Source: Alcanivorax sp. (GTDB lineage Bacteria; Pseudomonadota; Gammaproteobacteria; Pseudomonadales; Alcanivoracaceae). Taken from it: 63,364 nucleotides of DNA. Position numbers and translations under genes: made by a program. Shown in pieces: positions 18,327 to 26,687 of the stretch; positions within the stretch are counted from its first letter, which is position 1; each line of letters begins with the position of its first letter. The notes below the pieces were generated by a model, which made no database searches, was not told the DNA's origin, and saw nothing but the letters and a program-made list of their open reading frames with translations. The stretch is from the NCBI RefSeq assembly GCF_002733835.1, contig NZ_NVWY01000034.1, positions 1-63,364 on the forward strand, read 5' to 3'.

Positions 18327-18704
18327 ATGCGAACCTGGATGATGGTGTTGTTGATGCTATCGCCGCTGGTGTCTGCGGAGTCGGTGGGTCGCCTGGAAGG
18401 CCGCAGTGACGACGGCCAGACGTTTGCTCTTGGTATGCAAAGCAGCGGCGTTGTCCGGTTACCCCAAGCGGCAGATAGCGGCGTCGACTCGATACACCGG
18501 TTCACGGATGAGCCTTGTGTCTTCATGAAGGGCGAGACCATGATGCTGGTGTGCTCCGGCTCGCCCGGCAATGGCCTGAGTGGTTCGTTGTACCAGCAGG
18601 AGGGGGAGCCGGAAAAGGAAAGCGGTGTAGTCACGATGAAGTGCGTACGTGGCTGTTCCGACAGGGTGCCGGCAGTGATGCAATACATTCCTGTCCAGTG
18701 TTGA
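18327..18704 (+). CDS. Small exported protein, unknown function
   Basis: The 125-residue protein has a signal peptide (MRTWMMVLLMLSPLVSAES). The mature part contains an even number of Cys (including CVFMK, LVCSG, MKCVRGC and the terminal C), suggesting disulfides in the periplasm. AAGGAGG at 18315-18321 fixes the start. I recognise no family. Confidence 0.7.
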   Translation: MRTWMMVLLMLSPLVSAESVGRLEGRSDDGQTFALGMQSSGVVRLPQAADSGVDSIHRFTDEPCVFMKGETMMLVCSGSPGNGLSGSLYQQEGEPEKESGVVTMKCVRGCSDRVPAVMQYIPVQC

Positions 18705-18760
18705 TTACCAGGGCACACGGGGGCTGAGCGTTTGCGCCAGACCCGTGTGTTCCACGTTGC

Positions 18761-19624
18761 TCAGTATCCGCCGTCCTCAGGATTGTCGCTGAGCCGCTCG
18801 CGGCGTTCCTGTTCTTCCTCGAAGGCCGCCTTGATCTCTGCCAGCACCTCATCCACATCGGCAATGTGCTCGTCGTCGTCCACTTCGCCGGTCAGTTCGC
18901 TGTCCGGTGTCAGCTCGCCGCTTTCATACAGCGCCCAGATTTCCTGCCCGTAGCGGCTGCCACGCAGTGACGGCGCGTACTGGCTGTAGTAACGGGTCAT
19001 GTTGTCGACATCGCGGTACAGCATGGCTTCGGCATTGTTGTTGGCGGCGGCATCCACGGCCTGGGGCAGGTCAATGATCACCGGGCCGTAGTCATCCACC
19101 AACACATTGAATTCTGACAGGTCGCCGTGAATGATGCCGGCGCAGAGCATGCGTACCACGTATTGCATCATCAGGGCGTGGTCTTCTTCGGCCTGCTCGG
19201 CGGACATCACCACATCGCTGAGTCGCGGGGCCACATCGCCTTCATCATCGGTGACCAGCTCCATCAGCAATACGCCTTCGAGCATGTCGTAGGGCCTGGG
19301 GACGCGGACACCGGCCTGGGCCAGTAAGCGCAAGGCATCGACTTCGGCGCTTTGCCAGATCTTTTCCTGCTGCTCGCGGCCAAACTTGGAGCCTTTTTCC
19401 ATGGCCCGGCTGCGGCGGCTGTTGCGTACCTTGCGCCCTTCCCGGTACTGGGCGGCTTTCTTGAAGTTACGCTTGGCGGCTTCTTTATAGACTTTCGCGC
19501 AGCGGATGTCCTGGCCACAGCGGACCACGAAGATATCGGCTTCCTTGCCACTCATCAGACGGCTGATGACCTCATCGACGAGACCGTCGTCGACCAGGGG
19601 CTGTAAACGTTGCGGGGTTTTCAT
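18761..19624 (-). CDS. RIO-type serine protein kinase
   Basis: The 287-residue protein has a RIO kinase core. An N-terminal KEADIFVV loop replaces the P-loop, CAKVYKEA carries the ATP-binding Lys, HGDLSEFNVLV carries the catalytic Asp, and VIIDLPQAVD is the metal-binding DFG equivalent. The C-terminal 60 residues are very acidic. Bacterial RIO kinases of this type are known in Pseudomonas; the substrate is unclear. It stands as a single gene. Confidence 0.85.
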   Translation of the reverse strand: MKTPQRLQPLVDDGLVDEVISRLMSGKEADIFVVRCGQDIRCAKVYKEAAKRNFKKAAQYREGRKVRNSRRSRAMEKGSKFGREQQEKIWQSAEVDALRLLAQAGVRVPRPYDMLEGVLLMELVTDDEGDVAPRLSDVVMSAEQAEEDHALMMQYVVRMLCAGIIHGDLSEFNVLVDDYGPVIIDLPQAVDAAANNNAEAMLYRDVDNMTRYYSQYAPSLRGSRYGQEIWALYESGELTPDSELTGEVDDDEHIADVDEVLAEIKAAFEEEQERRERLSDNPEDGGY

Positions 19625-19747
19625 GCCGCACTTATACCTTATTTGGCGCGCGGCTTCGCCTGCTTCCTGTGGTTTTCGTGCGGGAACCGGTGTTGGGGGC
19701 GACTAGGGCTCATATTGATGTGGCTACAGCATGCGGTTGCCACTGTC

Positions 19748-19804
19748 GGAGTTTGCTTGCAAACGAACCTCGACACCGGTTCGGTTGCAAGCAAACTCCT
19801 GCAG
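19748..19804. repeat. REP hairpin pair, subfamily C
   Basis: Unit 1 (19748-19769, plus) is GGAG, stem TTTGC/GCAAA with loop TT, tail CGAACC. Unit 2 (19778-19804, minus) has head GCAGGAG, stem TTTGC/GCAAC and tail CGAACC. The two are 8 nt apart in inverted orientation, between the RIO kinase and GMC genes. Confidence 0.8.
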
Positions 19805-19810
19805 TATGGC

Positions 19811-21421
19811 TCAGGCTTTCAACTTTTCGGCCAGGCCGGAGGCGTTGCGAGCGCTGAGGCCGTAGATGGACAGCTGGGGGTTGGCGCCGATGCTGGTGGG
19901 GAACACGGAACCATCGATGATGTAGAGCCCGTTCAGGTGCTTGTAGCTGCCGTCGCTGTTGACGGTGCAGCGGCTCTCGTCCTGGCCCATGGTCAGGCCG
20001 CCCATCACGTGGGCGCTGCCCAGGCCGGTGATGACCGGGGCATAGTCCAGCTGTGCCACGCCTTCGCGGGCCGCTTTCCAGCTTTTGTAGTAGCCGGCAT
20101 GGGAATGGCTGGGGCGCACTTCCTTGGCGCCGGCGGCGAATTGCATTTCCAGCATGCTCAGGTGGGCCCGCTTGGTGCCCTCCAGCAGGTAGTCATTTAC
20201 CGGGTAATCCAGCAGCGGTTCACCATTGTCACGCAGTTCCACGACGCCACCCTGGTTCTCGTCATGGAAGCCGTCGCGGATCATGGCAATGGAGGCGGCC
20301 AGATTGGGCAGACGCTCGATTTCATCCCGTGCCCGTTCACCAAAGCCACCGATCAAGGCACTGGAGAGGCCCGGGTGCATGGGCATCATTTCCATTTTGT
20401 AGCCCGCAGGACCATCCACGCCGTGTTTGAAGGTGAACTCGTCGGAATACATGGACTGGGGGGCGCCGTAATACGGGGCGATTTCCTTGTCGTAGAGGCC
20501 GAAGGCAAAACTGGTGGGATGCAGGAAGGTGCGTTTGCCTACCAGACCATTCGGGTCCGGGGCGTCGGAGCGCATCAGCAGTGCCGGGCTCTGGATGCCG
20601 CCGCCGGCAGCAATCACGGTTTTCGCTTTCAGGGTCACGGTGGCGCCGGTGGGTACCTTGTCGTCATTCAGCGGCCGCACGCGCACCCCGGTGACGGTGT
20701 CACCTTCGATAATCAGGGTGTCCGCCTGGGCGCTGTGGATCAGCGTGGAGCCGTGATCCAGGGCGCCGGGAATGGTGGTGACCAGCATGGATTGCTTGGC
20801 GTTGGTGGGGCAGCCCATGCCGCAATAGCCGATGTTCCAGCAGCCGCTCACGTTGCGGGGAATCAAGGCGGAATGCCAGCCCCTGTCGTCGCACCCGCGT
20901 TTCATCACATCGTTATTGGCGTTGGGGGGCATGGCCCACTTTTCTACCTTGAGGCGGGTTTCCATTTGCTGGAACCAGGGGTCCAGCTGGGCACGGCTGA
21001 GGCCCTGCACGCCGAACTCGTCGTGCCAGTATTGCAGGGTTTCGTGGGGGGTGCGGAAACAGCTGGTCCAGTTGACCACGGTGGTGCCGCCCACGGTGCG
21101 TCCCTGCAGGATGGTCATCCCGGCATCCTTGGTGGCGCGCAGAGCGCCTTCCTGGTACAGGTCCCGGTAGGCTTGGCCTTCATCGAGCTTGAAGTCGTCG
21201 GAGCTTTTCAGTTTGCCCGCTTCCACCAGAATGACCTTGAGGCCACGCTGGCTGAGAATTTCCGCACTGACCCCGCCGCCGGCACCAGTGCCGACGATGA
21301 TCACGTCGGCTTCCAGTGTGCGGTTGTCGGTGATGGTGCGCCCGTCGAGCACGTCCCAGCCGTTGGCCGGGTCTTTCCACGGGTCTTTCACATTGATGGT
21401 GAGGGTGGTCAAGTCCTGCAT
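19811..21421 (-). CDS. GMC-family FAD alcohol oxidoreductase
   Basis: The 536-residue flavoenzyme has FAD motif VGTGAGGGVSAE (residues 43-54), an ILQGRTVGGTTVVNW GMC signature near residue 105, and a C-terminal GSAHVMGG block with PTSIGANPQLSIYGLS carrying the His/Asn pair. It resembles long-chain alcohol oxidases and choline-dehydrogenase-like enzymes. With the downstream-acting aldehyde dehydrogenase it could oxidise fatty or aromatic alcohols. A Tat-exported partner gene lies 61 bp upstream; some GMC enzymes use such a subunit. No signal peptide is seen in the GMC protein itself. Confidence 0.85.
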   Translation of the reverse strand: MQDLTTLTINVKDPWKDPANGWDVLDGRTITDNRTLEADVIIVGTGAGGGVSAEILSQRGLKVILVEAGKLKSSDDFKLDEGQAYRDLYQEGALRATKDAGMTILQGRTVGGTTVVNWTSCFRTPHETLQYWHDEFGVQGLSRAQLDPWFQQMETRLKVEKWAMPPNANNDVMKRGCDDRGWHSALIPRNVSGCWNIGYCGMGCPTNAKQSMLVTTIPGALDHGSTLIHSAQADTLIIEGDTVTGVRVRPLNDDKVPTGATVTLKAKTVIAAGGGIQSPALLMRSDAPDPNGLVGKRTFLHPTSFAFGLYDKEIAPYYGAPQSMYSDEFTFKHGVDGPAGYKMEMMPMHPGLSSALIGGFGERARDEIERLPNLAASIAMIRDGFHDENQGGVVELRDNGEPLLDYPVNDYLLEGTKRAHLSMLEMQFAAGAKEVRPSHSHAGYYKSWKAAREGVAQLDYAPVITGLGSAHVMGGLTMGQDESRCTVNSDGSYKHLNGLYIIDGSVFPTSIGANPQLSIYGLSARNASGLAEKLKA

Positions 21422-21482
21422 GGCGTTATCCTTTTTCTTTGGCTAGCAGTGCACACGCAATAAAGGCCGCAAGCGGCGCGTG

Positions 21483-22016
21483 TCAGGCAACGATTTTCCG
21501 GGGTGGGCCGGGGTAGCCGGTGCTGTGGGCGGCTTCAGGTTTCACATACCAAGCCATATAGATCGGCTGAGTCAGGCCCTTGAAGGCCATGCGGCTGAGG
21601 CCCCTTTCACTGGCGGCCCACTCGGTGAGGGTCTGCGTGAGTTCCGCTTCGCTCTGATCGGCAAAGCTGGCCCAGGTGCCGGTGATATACCAGCGGGCAG
21701 CGCCCAGCTGCATCAGGTCCAGCACCTGGAACAGCGCACCACGAGTGCCGGGCATGCCCCCATCGAGCAGGTCATCGAAGGCTTTCATGCCGTCTTCGGC
21801 AGTGGCGCCCACATCGGTGAGGGCGGAGCCAAGCACCGCCCCCACCAACGGGGTGAGTAGATCCACGTCTTGCTGTCGAAAGTGTTTGTAGCCGGGTGCG
21901 GGTCCGTCGTTACTGGAGCAACCGGTGAGCAAGGCCAATCCGGAACCGGTGGCCAGTACTGCACTGCCGGCGGCGCTCAGCTTGAGGAAGCCGCGGCGAT
22001 TGATTCCCTGATCCAT
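21483..22016 (-). CDS. Tat-signal protein, probable GMC oxidoreductase partner
   Basis: The 177-residue protein has a twin-arginine signal, NRRGFLKLSAAGSAVLATG. A Cys in LALLTGCSS gives a possible lipobox. The mature part resembles the gluconate 2-dehydrogenase subunit 3 type of small partner proteins in length and helical content. That assignment rests mainly on its pairing with the GMC gene. It may carry the GMC enzyme out through Tat. Confidence 0.65.
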   Translation of the reverse strand: MDQGINRRGFLKLSAAGSAVLATGSGLALLTGCSSNDGPAPGYKHFRQQDVDLLTPLVGAVLGSALTDVGATAEDGMKAFDDLLDGGMPGTRGALFQVLDLMQLGAARWYITGTWASFADQSEAELTQTLTEWAASERGLSRMAFKGLTQPIYMAWYVKPEAAHSTGYPGPPRKIVA

Positions 22017-22035
22017 AGCGCACTCTTCTTTTTTT

Positions 22036-22190
22036 GAGTTGAAAGTAGCAAGTTGAAAGTTACAACGCGGTTGAGATTGTTGAGTCTTGTAATGCCTGGT
22101 CCGCGATTAACGGTAATGGCGCGGGTGTGGTCGTCCCAGGACAAAGGCCTTTCCCGCGCTTTTAAACTTTATACTTTGAACTTGAAACTG
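22036..22190. repeat. Heptad-word inverted repeat, locus C
   Basis: The left arm 22036-22070 is GAGTTGA, AAGTAGC, AAGTTGA, AAGTTAC, AACGCGG. The right arm 22156-22190, read on the minus strand, is CAGTTTC, AAGTTCA, AAGTATA, AAGTTTA, AAAGCGC. Five words per arm enclose an 85-nt centre, each arm ending inward with a GC-rich cap. The right arm ends 1 nt before the aldehyde dehydrogenase stop codon. Confidence 0.9.
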
Positions 22191-22191
22191 A

Positions 22192-23634
22192 TCATTTCAG
22201 CATGAATTTGTCGATCATCTTGTGCATGCCACGGCCATAAGGCGGCAGGATAAACTTGGTGGCGTTGAACTTGCCTTTCTTGTAAATACCCTTGGCCTTG
22301 GAGAAGGTCTTGAAGCCTTCCGGACCGTGGTAGGCGCCCATACCGGACGGGCCGATACCACCGAACGGAATGTCATCCACACCCACGTGGGAGATGGTGT
22401 CGTTCAGGCAAACGCCGCCGGAGTGAGTGCTCTTGAGCACCTTGTCGCCGTTGGCCTGGTCCCAGTCGAAGTAGTACAGGGCCAGTGGACGGGGGCGCTC
22501 GTTCACGTAATCAATGGCGTCGTCCAGGGTCTTGTAAGGCACCACGATCATCAGCGGGCCGAAGATTTCGTCATGGCTGATCTGCATATCGTCGGTGACA
22601 TTGAGCACCATGGTATGGGGCAGCTTCTGGCTGCCGCTGAAGTCTTCGTTGGCCGGGTTGATCTCGATTACCTCGGCGCCTTTCTCGCGGGCTTCGCTGA
22701 CGTAGCCTTGCAGCCGTTTGAGCTGGCGCTCGTTGACGATGGCGGTGTAGTCCGGGTTGTTCACCATGGTGGGGTAGGACTGTTTTACCTGGGCGGTCCA
22801 GGCATCCACGAATTCGCGTACCCGGTTTTCCGGGCAGAGGATGTAGTCCGGGGCCACACAGGTCTGGCCGGAGTTCATGCACTTGCCGAAGGCAATCCGC
22901 TCGGCCACATCCTTCATGGGGAAGTCCTGACCGATGATGCAGGGGCTCTTGCCGCCCAGCTCCAAGGTCACCGGAGTCAAGTTGTTGGCGGCGGCACGCA
23001 TGATGTGCTTGCCCACGGCGGTGGAGCCGGTGAACAGCATGTGGTCAAAGGGCATTTCGGAGAAAGCCTGGGCCACATCCACTTCGCCGTTGACCACGGC
23101 CACCTGCTCTTCCGGAAACGCCTCGCTGACCAGTTTTTCCAGCAGGGCGCCGGTGCGCGGAGTGGCTTCACTCATTTTCACCATCACCCGGTTGCCGGCG
23201 GCCAGCGCGGTGAGCATGGGCACGAGGGCCAGCTGAATCGGATAGTTCCAGGGCACGATAATGCCCACCACGCCCAGCGGCTGGTATTCCACCCAGGTTT
23301 TGCCGGGCCAACTCAGGGCGCTGACGCTACGTTTTTCTGCCTTCATCCACTTGCGCAGCTTCTTGCTGTTGTACTTGAGTGCTTCCAGGCTGAGCATAAT
23401 CTCAGCCAGCTTGGTTTCGTCTGCAGCGCGGTTGGAAAAATCGTTGCTGACCGCTTCGACCCAGGCATCGATGTTATCCAGCAGCAGCGGCTTGAAACGG
23501 CCCATCAACTCGATGCGCTGTTCGGCGCTGGGGTAAGGGTGCTGGCGGAACGCGGCCTTCTGGGCATCAAAGATGCGGTGCATGCGTTCGATAGCGGTAT
23601 TGTTGCGTTGCAGTTCTTTGACTTCGGCGACCAT
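22192..23634 (-). CDS. Coniferyl-type aldehyde dehydrogenase
   Basis: The 480-residue NAD(P)-dependent enzyme has general base Glu in ELGGKSP and nucleophile Cys in GKCMNSGQTCVAPDY. The ending IPFGGIGPSGMGAYHG resembles coniferyl aldehyde dehydrogenases and class-3-like fatty aldehyde dehydrogenases. The C-terminal tail is basic and hydrophobic, hinting at membrane contact. The start at 23634 follows GGGAGG; an in-frame extension to 23814 is not supported. With the GMC enzyme it would convert an alcohol to a carboxylic acid. Confidence 0.88.
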   Translation of the reverse strand: MVAEVKELQRNNTAIERMHRIFDAQKAAFRQHPYPSAEQRIELMGRFKPLLLDNIDAWVEAVSNDFSNRAADETKLAEIMLSLEALKYNSKKLRKWMKAEKRSVSALSWPGKTWVEYQPLGVVGIIVPWNYPIQLALVPMLTALAAGNRVMVKMSEATPRTGALLEKLVSEAFPEEQVAVVNGEVDVAQAFSEMPFDHMLFTGSTAVGKHIMRAAANNLTPVTLELGGKSPCIIGQDFPMKDVAERIAFGKCMNSGQTCVAPDYILCPENRVREFVDAWTAQVKQSYPTMVNNPDYTAIVNERQLKRLQGYVSEAREKGAEVIEINPANEDFSGSQKLPHTMVLNVTDDMQISHDEIFGPLMIVVPYKTLDDAIDYVNERPRPLALYYFDWDQANGDKVLKSTHSGGVCLNDTISHVGVDDIPFGGIGPSGMGAYHGPEGFKTFSKAKGIYKKGKFNATKFILPPYGRGMHKMIDKFMLK

Positions 23635-23904
23635 GGTCACTTGCCTCCCGAGGCTTTTTTTATCCTGAGTCCGCGACTTCCTCGCGGCGTCTGACGCAAG
23701 CCTTTGCCGCCACAGGCTCTTTTTGACAAGAAAGGTTTCTTCAGTCGATCGCATTCCCTGATGCGACGCTTCTTCAGAAAATCCCCTGTGACAGCAAATT
23801 CTTACGCCATCCATCCACGCTGAAATCGCGGCTTCAGGATTATGTATGATGACAAGACCGGCAGTGCTGATTGCCGATCAAAAATTAACCTTGAGTCTGA
23901 TTTT

Positions 23905-23920
23905 TAGAGTAATTACTCTA
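23905..23920. promoter_or_regulatory. Perfect 16-bp palindromic operator for TetR regulator
   Basis: TAGAGTAATTACTCTA is a perfect palindrome. It lies 42 bp upstream of the TetR start and in the divergent gap before the aldehyde dehydrogenase. The position fits autoregulation and control of the oxidation cluster. Confidence 0.7.
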
Positions 23921-23962
23921 GGAGTCAACCTGCGGTAATGAAATCACAACATTTGGCCTACA

Positions 23963-24664
23963 ATGACCAGCACCAAGGAACGGATCCTCAACACCAGCCT
24001 CGCCCTCTTCAACCGGCAGGGTGAACGCAATGTGACCACCAATCACATCGCCGAGGCCCTGGGCATCAGCCCGGGCAACCTCTACTACCACTTCCGGAAC
24101 AAGGGCACGATTGTGGCGGCGCTGTTCGAGCGCTATAGCCAGCACTTGCTGACCCTTCTGGAAGCCCCCCAGGGGCCGCTGACCTGGACCATCAAGACCT
24201 ACTATTTCGAGGGGTTGCTGGCGTCCATGTGGCAGTACCGGTTCTTCCATCGCGACCTGACCCACTTCCTGCACGCCGATGCGGAGCTGGCCGCCCGCTA
24301 TCAGGCCTTTGTGGAAATCGTACTGGAGCGGGGGCGGGTGATTTATGGCGAGCTGCGCAGTAGCGGCATCCTGGAACTGGACGACGAACAGTTGCAGGGG
24401 TTGATGGTGAACACCTGGGTGCTGATGTCATCCTGGGCCGGGCTGGTACACGGCCTGCGCCCGGACGCGGCGGCGGATGAAGCCCTGGACGAAGCCCTGA
24501 TGCGTCACGGCGTTTACCAGATCATCTGCCTGGAAGAGCCCTTCCTGCGCGGCGAGGCCCGTGAGCACCTGGAAGAAATGAAGGCCCGCTACCGGGCGGC
24601 GAATAATACCTCGACCCTGCTGCTCGGCCATGTGCCCGGGCTGGACAGAACCGGCAGCGAATAG
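23963..24664 (+). CDS. TetR-family transcriptional regulator
   Basis: The 233-residue regulator has an HTH (TNHIAEALGISPGNLYYHF, about residues 26-44) and a large helical effector domain with aromatic residues (YFEGLLASMWQYRFFHRDL) suited to a hydrophobic ligand. It is divergent from the aldehyde dehydrogenase gene with a perfect palindrome between. The likely inducer is an alcohol, aldehyde or acyl compound, by inference from the neighbours. The Shine-Dalgarno is weak. Confidence 0.88.
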   Translation: MTSTKERILNTSLALFNRQGERNVTTNHIAEALGISPGNLYYHFRNKGTIVAALFERYSQHLLTLLEAPQGPLTWTIKTYYFEGLLASMWQYRFFHRDLTHFLHADAELAARYQAFVEIVLERGRVIYGELRSSGILELDDEQLQGLMVNTWVLMSSWAGLVHGLRPDAAADEALDEALMRHGVYQIICLEEPFLRGEAREHLEEMKARYRAANNTSTLLLGHVPGLDRTGSE

Positions 24665-25108
24665 CTGCCCTTCCATCTGCCACTGCAAAAAACGGTTTTA
24701 CCACAGAGGGCACAGAGCTCACGGAGGAAAACCCTCTTTTCTCGGTGTGCTCTGGGCTCCTGTGGTGAAGACGCAGGGCCTCGCCCTTTTCCCGATATAT
24801 CCCACCCGCCCCTTTCAAATGCAGACGTTGATAACCGATGGCTGTTTGCCTCTATGGAGCGGCCTGCACGCTTCTTGTGCATGGGCTGAATGCTATTCCC
24901 AATAACTCTGTCTTTATGGTCAGTGTTATTGGGGAAGGGAAAAAAGAGGTCAACATATTGAATCATGTGTAAACAGAGCGGTTTGTAACTGACTGACTTT
25001 TCTGCTTTTATCTTTCGATATGCAATTTTGTATTTTGTGATATGAAGCCGGCGCGTTCATTGGATATTCGAGCCGGCTTCCTAATAACTGTTAATTAGTG
25101 GAAAGAGA
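24665..25108. other. Intergenic region between tetR gene and cassette array
   Basis: This 444-bp region contains a period-9 inverted repeat (24700-24766), an AT-rich stretch (24980-25040), a 9-bp inverted repeat (GAAGCCGGC/GCCGGCTTC, 25044-25080), and the left boundary core of the cassette array (25090-25096). No integrase and no gene is seen. Confidence 0.75.
24700..24766. repeat. Period-9 word inverted repeat, locus G
   Basis: The left arm 24702-24728 is CACAGAGGG, CACAGAGCT, CACGGAGGA. The right arm 24741-24766, read on the minus strand, begins ACCACAGGAGCCCAGAGC. It has the same plan as the heptad loci but a 9-nt word. CACAGAG-rich repeats of this kind recur in many bacterial genomes from general knowledge. 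It starts 35 nt after the tetR-type gene stop. Confidence 0.7.
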
Positions 25109-25723
25109 ATGACCGCCGTAGATTTTTTTAGCATCGTTAAGGATATATTTCTGTCTGGGGCTGCAGCCATTACAGCCTATGCAGCCTACAAGGGGATTGA
25201 GAAATGGCGCTCAGAAATTGAAGGAAAGGCAGATTTTGAGGTTGCGAGAAGCTTTATCAGATCTGTGTACAAGCTAAGGAATTCGATTGAAACTTGCCGA
25301 TCTCCGTTCGTATCAGCTGGGGAATTTCCGGAGGAGTATAGAGGTGGTCTTGGCGGTCACTCAGATAAAGAAAAAGGCGATGCCTGGCTATATGTGTACA
25401 ACAATCGCTGGGAGCCTGTTTTTGAGGCAATCCAAGAGTTCGACGGAGCAACCTTAGAGGCGGAGGCGCTTTGGGGTAGCGAAGTAAAAGAACGAGCTCA
25501 ATCATTGCGCCAATTAGCAGCTCGTTTGAGAGTTTCAATTGATACCTATCTTAGGAATGAGTATTCAGGCAACCAGGACTTTGAGGACAGAGATTTTGGG
25601 ACAAGAATCAGAGCCGATCTAAATGCTTCTGGCCTTGAATTTGACACATTAAGTCCGGCAATAGCAAGAGCGATTGAGGATATTGAAAGCATTATTCGTC
25701 CTCATCTAAGAAAAATTAATTAA
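25109..25723 (+). CDS. Cassette 1 protein: membrane-anchored, unknown function
   Basis: The 204-residue protein has one hydrophobic N-terminal segment (FLSGAAAITAYAAY, residues 14-27) and a charged cytoplasmic helical domain. Such a layout is common in orphan integron cassettes. The ATG lies 19 bp inside the cassette boundary, with GAAAGAGA upstream. The stop TAA overlaps the attC1 R'' core. I recognise no family. Confidence 0.8.
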   Translation: MTAVDFFSIVKDIFLSGAAAITAYAAYKGIEKWRSEIEGKADFEVARSFIRSVYKLRNSIETCRSPFVSAGEFPEEYRGGLGGHSDKEKGDAWLYVYNNRWEPVFEAIQEFDGATLEAEALWGSEVKERAQSLRQLAARLRVSIDTYLRNEYSGNQDFEDRDFGTRIRADLNASGLEFDTLSPAIARAIEDIESIIRPHLRKIN

Positions 25724-25768
25724 CAAGGCAAGGCAGCGGACGTTCCGCCGCTGCTTGCAGCGTTAGGC
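25718..25768 (+). other. attC1 recombination site
   Basis: The 51-bp site has R'' AATTAAC (25718) and R' GTTAGGC (25762). The internal stem GGCAGCGG pairs with CCGCTGC. It is the shortest site of the array. Confidence 0.92.
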
Positions 25769-25787
25769 CACAATCGGAGAGTATTGA

Positions 25788-26603
25788 GTGTCATCAAATC
25801 TAGACCGATTTAAGAAAGACTTCGATAAGTTGTTGCGGGAATCTGTTCTTATCGAGCAGTCGTTTGCGCACGAAGCGTATGGAGATGAATACGAGGCAGC
25901 GGTACTCGAAACCTGCAAAGGCAACGAAAAGGCGGCTAAAGAACATTTAGATGCTTTGCCCAGCTTCAAGGACGCCTATCAATCTTGGTACTCTGAGAGC
26001 ATCGCAATATTAAAGCAACTTCTTCCGGACCGGGTTCCGGATTTCATCCGCTTGTACGAGAAGCCGAAGGGTCGAAAAGAGATCAGCTTTGAAAACTACC
26101 GCATTGAAGATGCACTACAGGGATTGCGGATCACACGCAATCGATACGAGGTGATTGCAGATTTCAAGTCGGCCATGCCCCATCTCAAGCAGCAAATAGC
26201 TATTCTAAAGTCCCTGAAGGGGCGATTCGAAAGCTCTTTATACGATATTCGACAGCTTGTTCAAGCTGATCTTCTTGATTCTGAGCTCGACGCCGCCCGG
26301 GAACTGTTGAAACACAAATTTTTGCGCGCGGCTGGCGCCGTTGCAGGGGTTGTTCTCGAAAAGCACTTGCTCGAAGTCTGCATGAATCACAACTTAAAGA
26401 TCTCCAAGAAGCACCCTACGATTGCAGATTTGAATGATGCCCTTAAGAACGCTGGGGTAATAGAAACGCCTCAATGGCGCTTTCATCAGCATCTCGCGGA
26501 TATCCGGAACCTATGCGATCACAACAAGAAAAAGGAACCAACCCCCGAACAGGTCGACGATTTGATAGAAGGGGTGTCTAAAGTTGCGAAGACAGTTTTC
26601 TAG
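25788..26603 (+). CDS. Cassette 2 protein: HEPN-domain candidate
   Basis: This 271-residue, almost all-helical protein starts at GTG 25788 behind GGAGA. The C-terminal domain ends with the R-X4-H signature of HEPN ribonucleases: Arg240 and His245 in DIRNLCDHNKKKEPT. It is preceded by a helix (FLRAAGAVAGVVLEKHLLEV) typical of the first HEPN helices. Family knowledge: HEPN proteins occur in toxin-antitoxin and phage-defence systems as RNases. No antitoxin partner lies in the same cassette. The N-terminal 160 residues are unassigned. RNase activity is an inference from the motif only. Confidence 0.75.
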   Translation: MSSNLDRFKKDFDKLLRESVLIEQSFAHEAYGDEYEAAVLETCKGNEKAAKEHLDALPSFKDAYQSWYSESIAILKQLLPDRVPDFIRLYEKPKGRKEISFENYRIEDALQGLRITRNRYEVIADFKSAMPHLKQQIAILKSLKGRFESSLYDIRQLVQADLLDSELDAARELLKHKFLRAAGAVAGVVLEKHLLEVCMNHNLKISKKHPTIADLNDALKNAGVIETPQWRFHQHLADIRNLCDHNKKKEPTPEQVDDLIEGVSKVAKTVF

Positions 26604-26608
26604 TCGAG

Positions 26609-26681
26609 GCCTAACAATCGCGTGTACGGGGACTAGTTTTCCGCTGTCGCTACAAACTAGCCCGTAACGCGAGCGTAAGGC
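26609..26681 (+). other. attC2 recombination site
   Basis: The 73-bp site has R'' GCCTAAC (26609) and R' GTAAGGC (26675), where the usual GTT is GTA. A long internal dyad, TACGGGGACTAGTTTT, pairs with AAACTAGCCCGTA. Confidence 0.88.
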
Positions 26682-26687
26682 TTGAGC

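Noticed and set aside
19610..21463. 617-codon open frame on the plus strand opposite the GMC gene
   Set aside because: The minus strand encodes a convincing GMC oxidoreductase over the same bases. The opposite frame is open only because of high GC third positions and has no family features.
22222..23694. 490-codon plus-strand frame opposite the aldehyde dehydrogenase
   Set aside because: It is antisense to a full-length enzyme with catalytic residues, with no ribosome site or domain.
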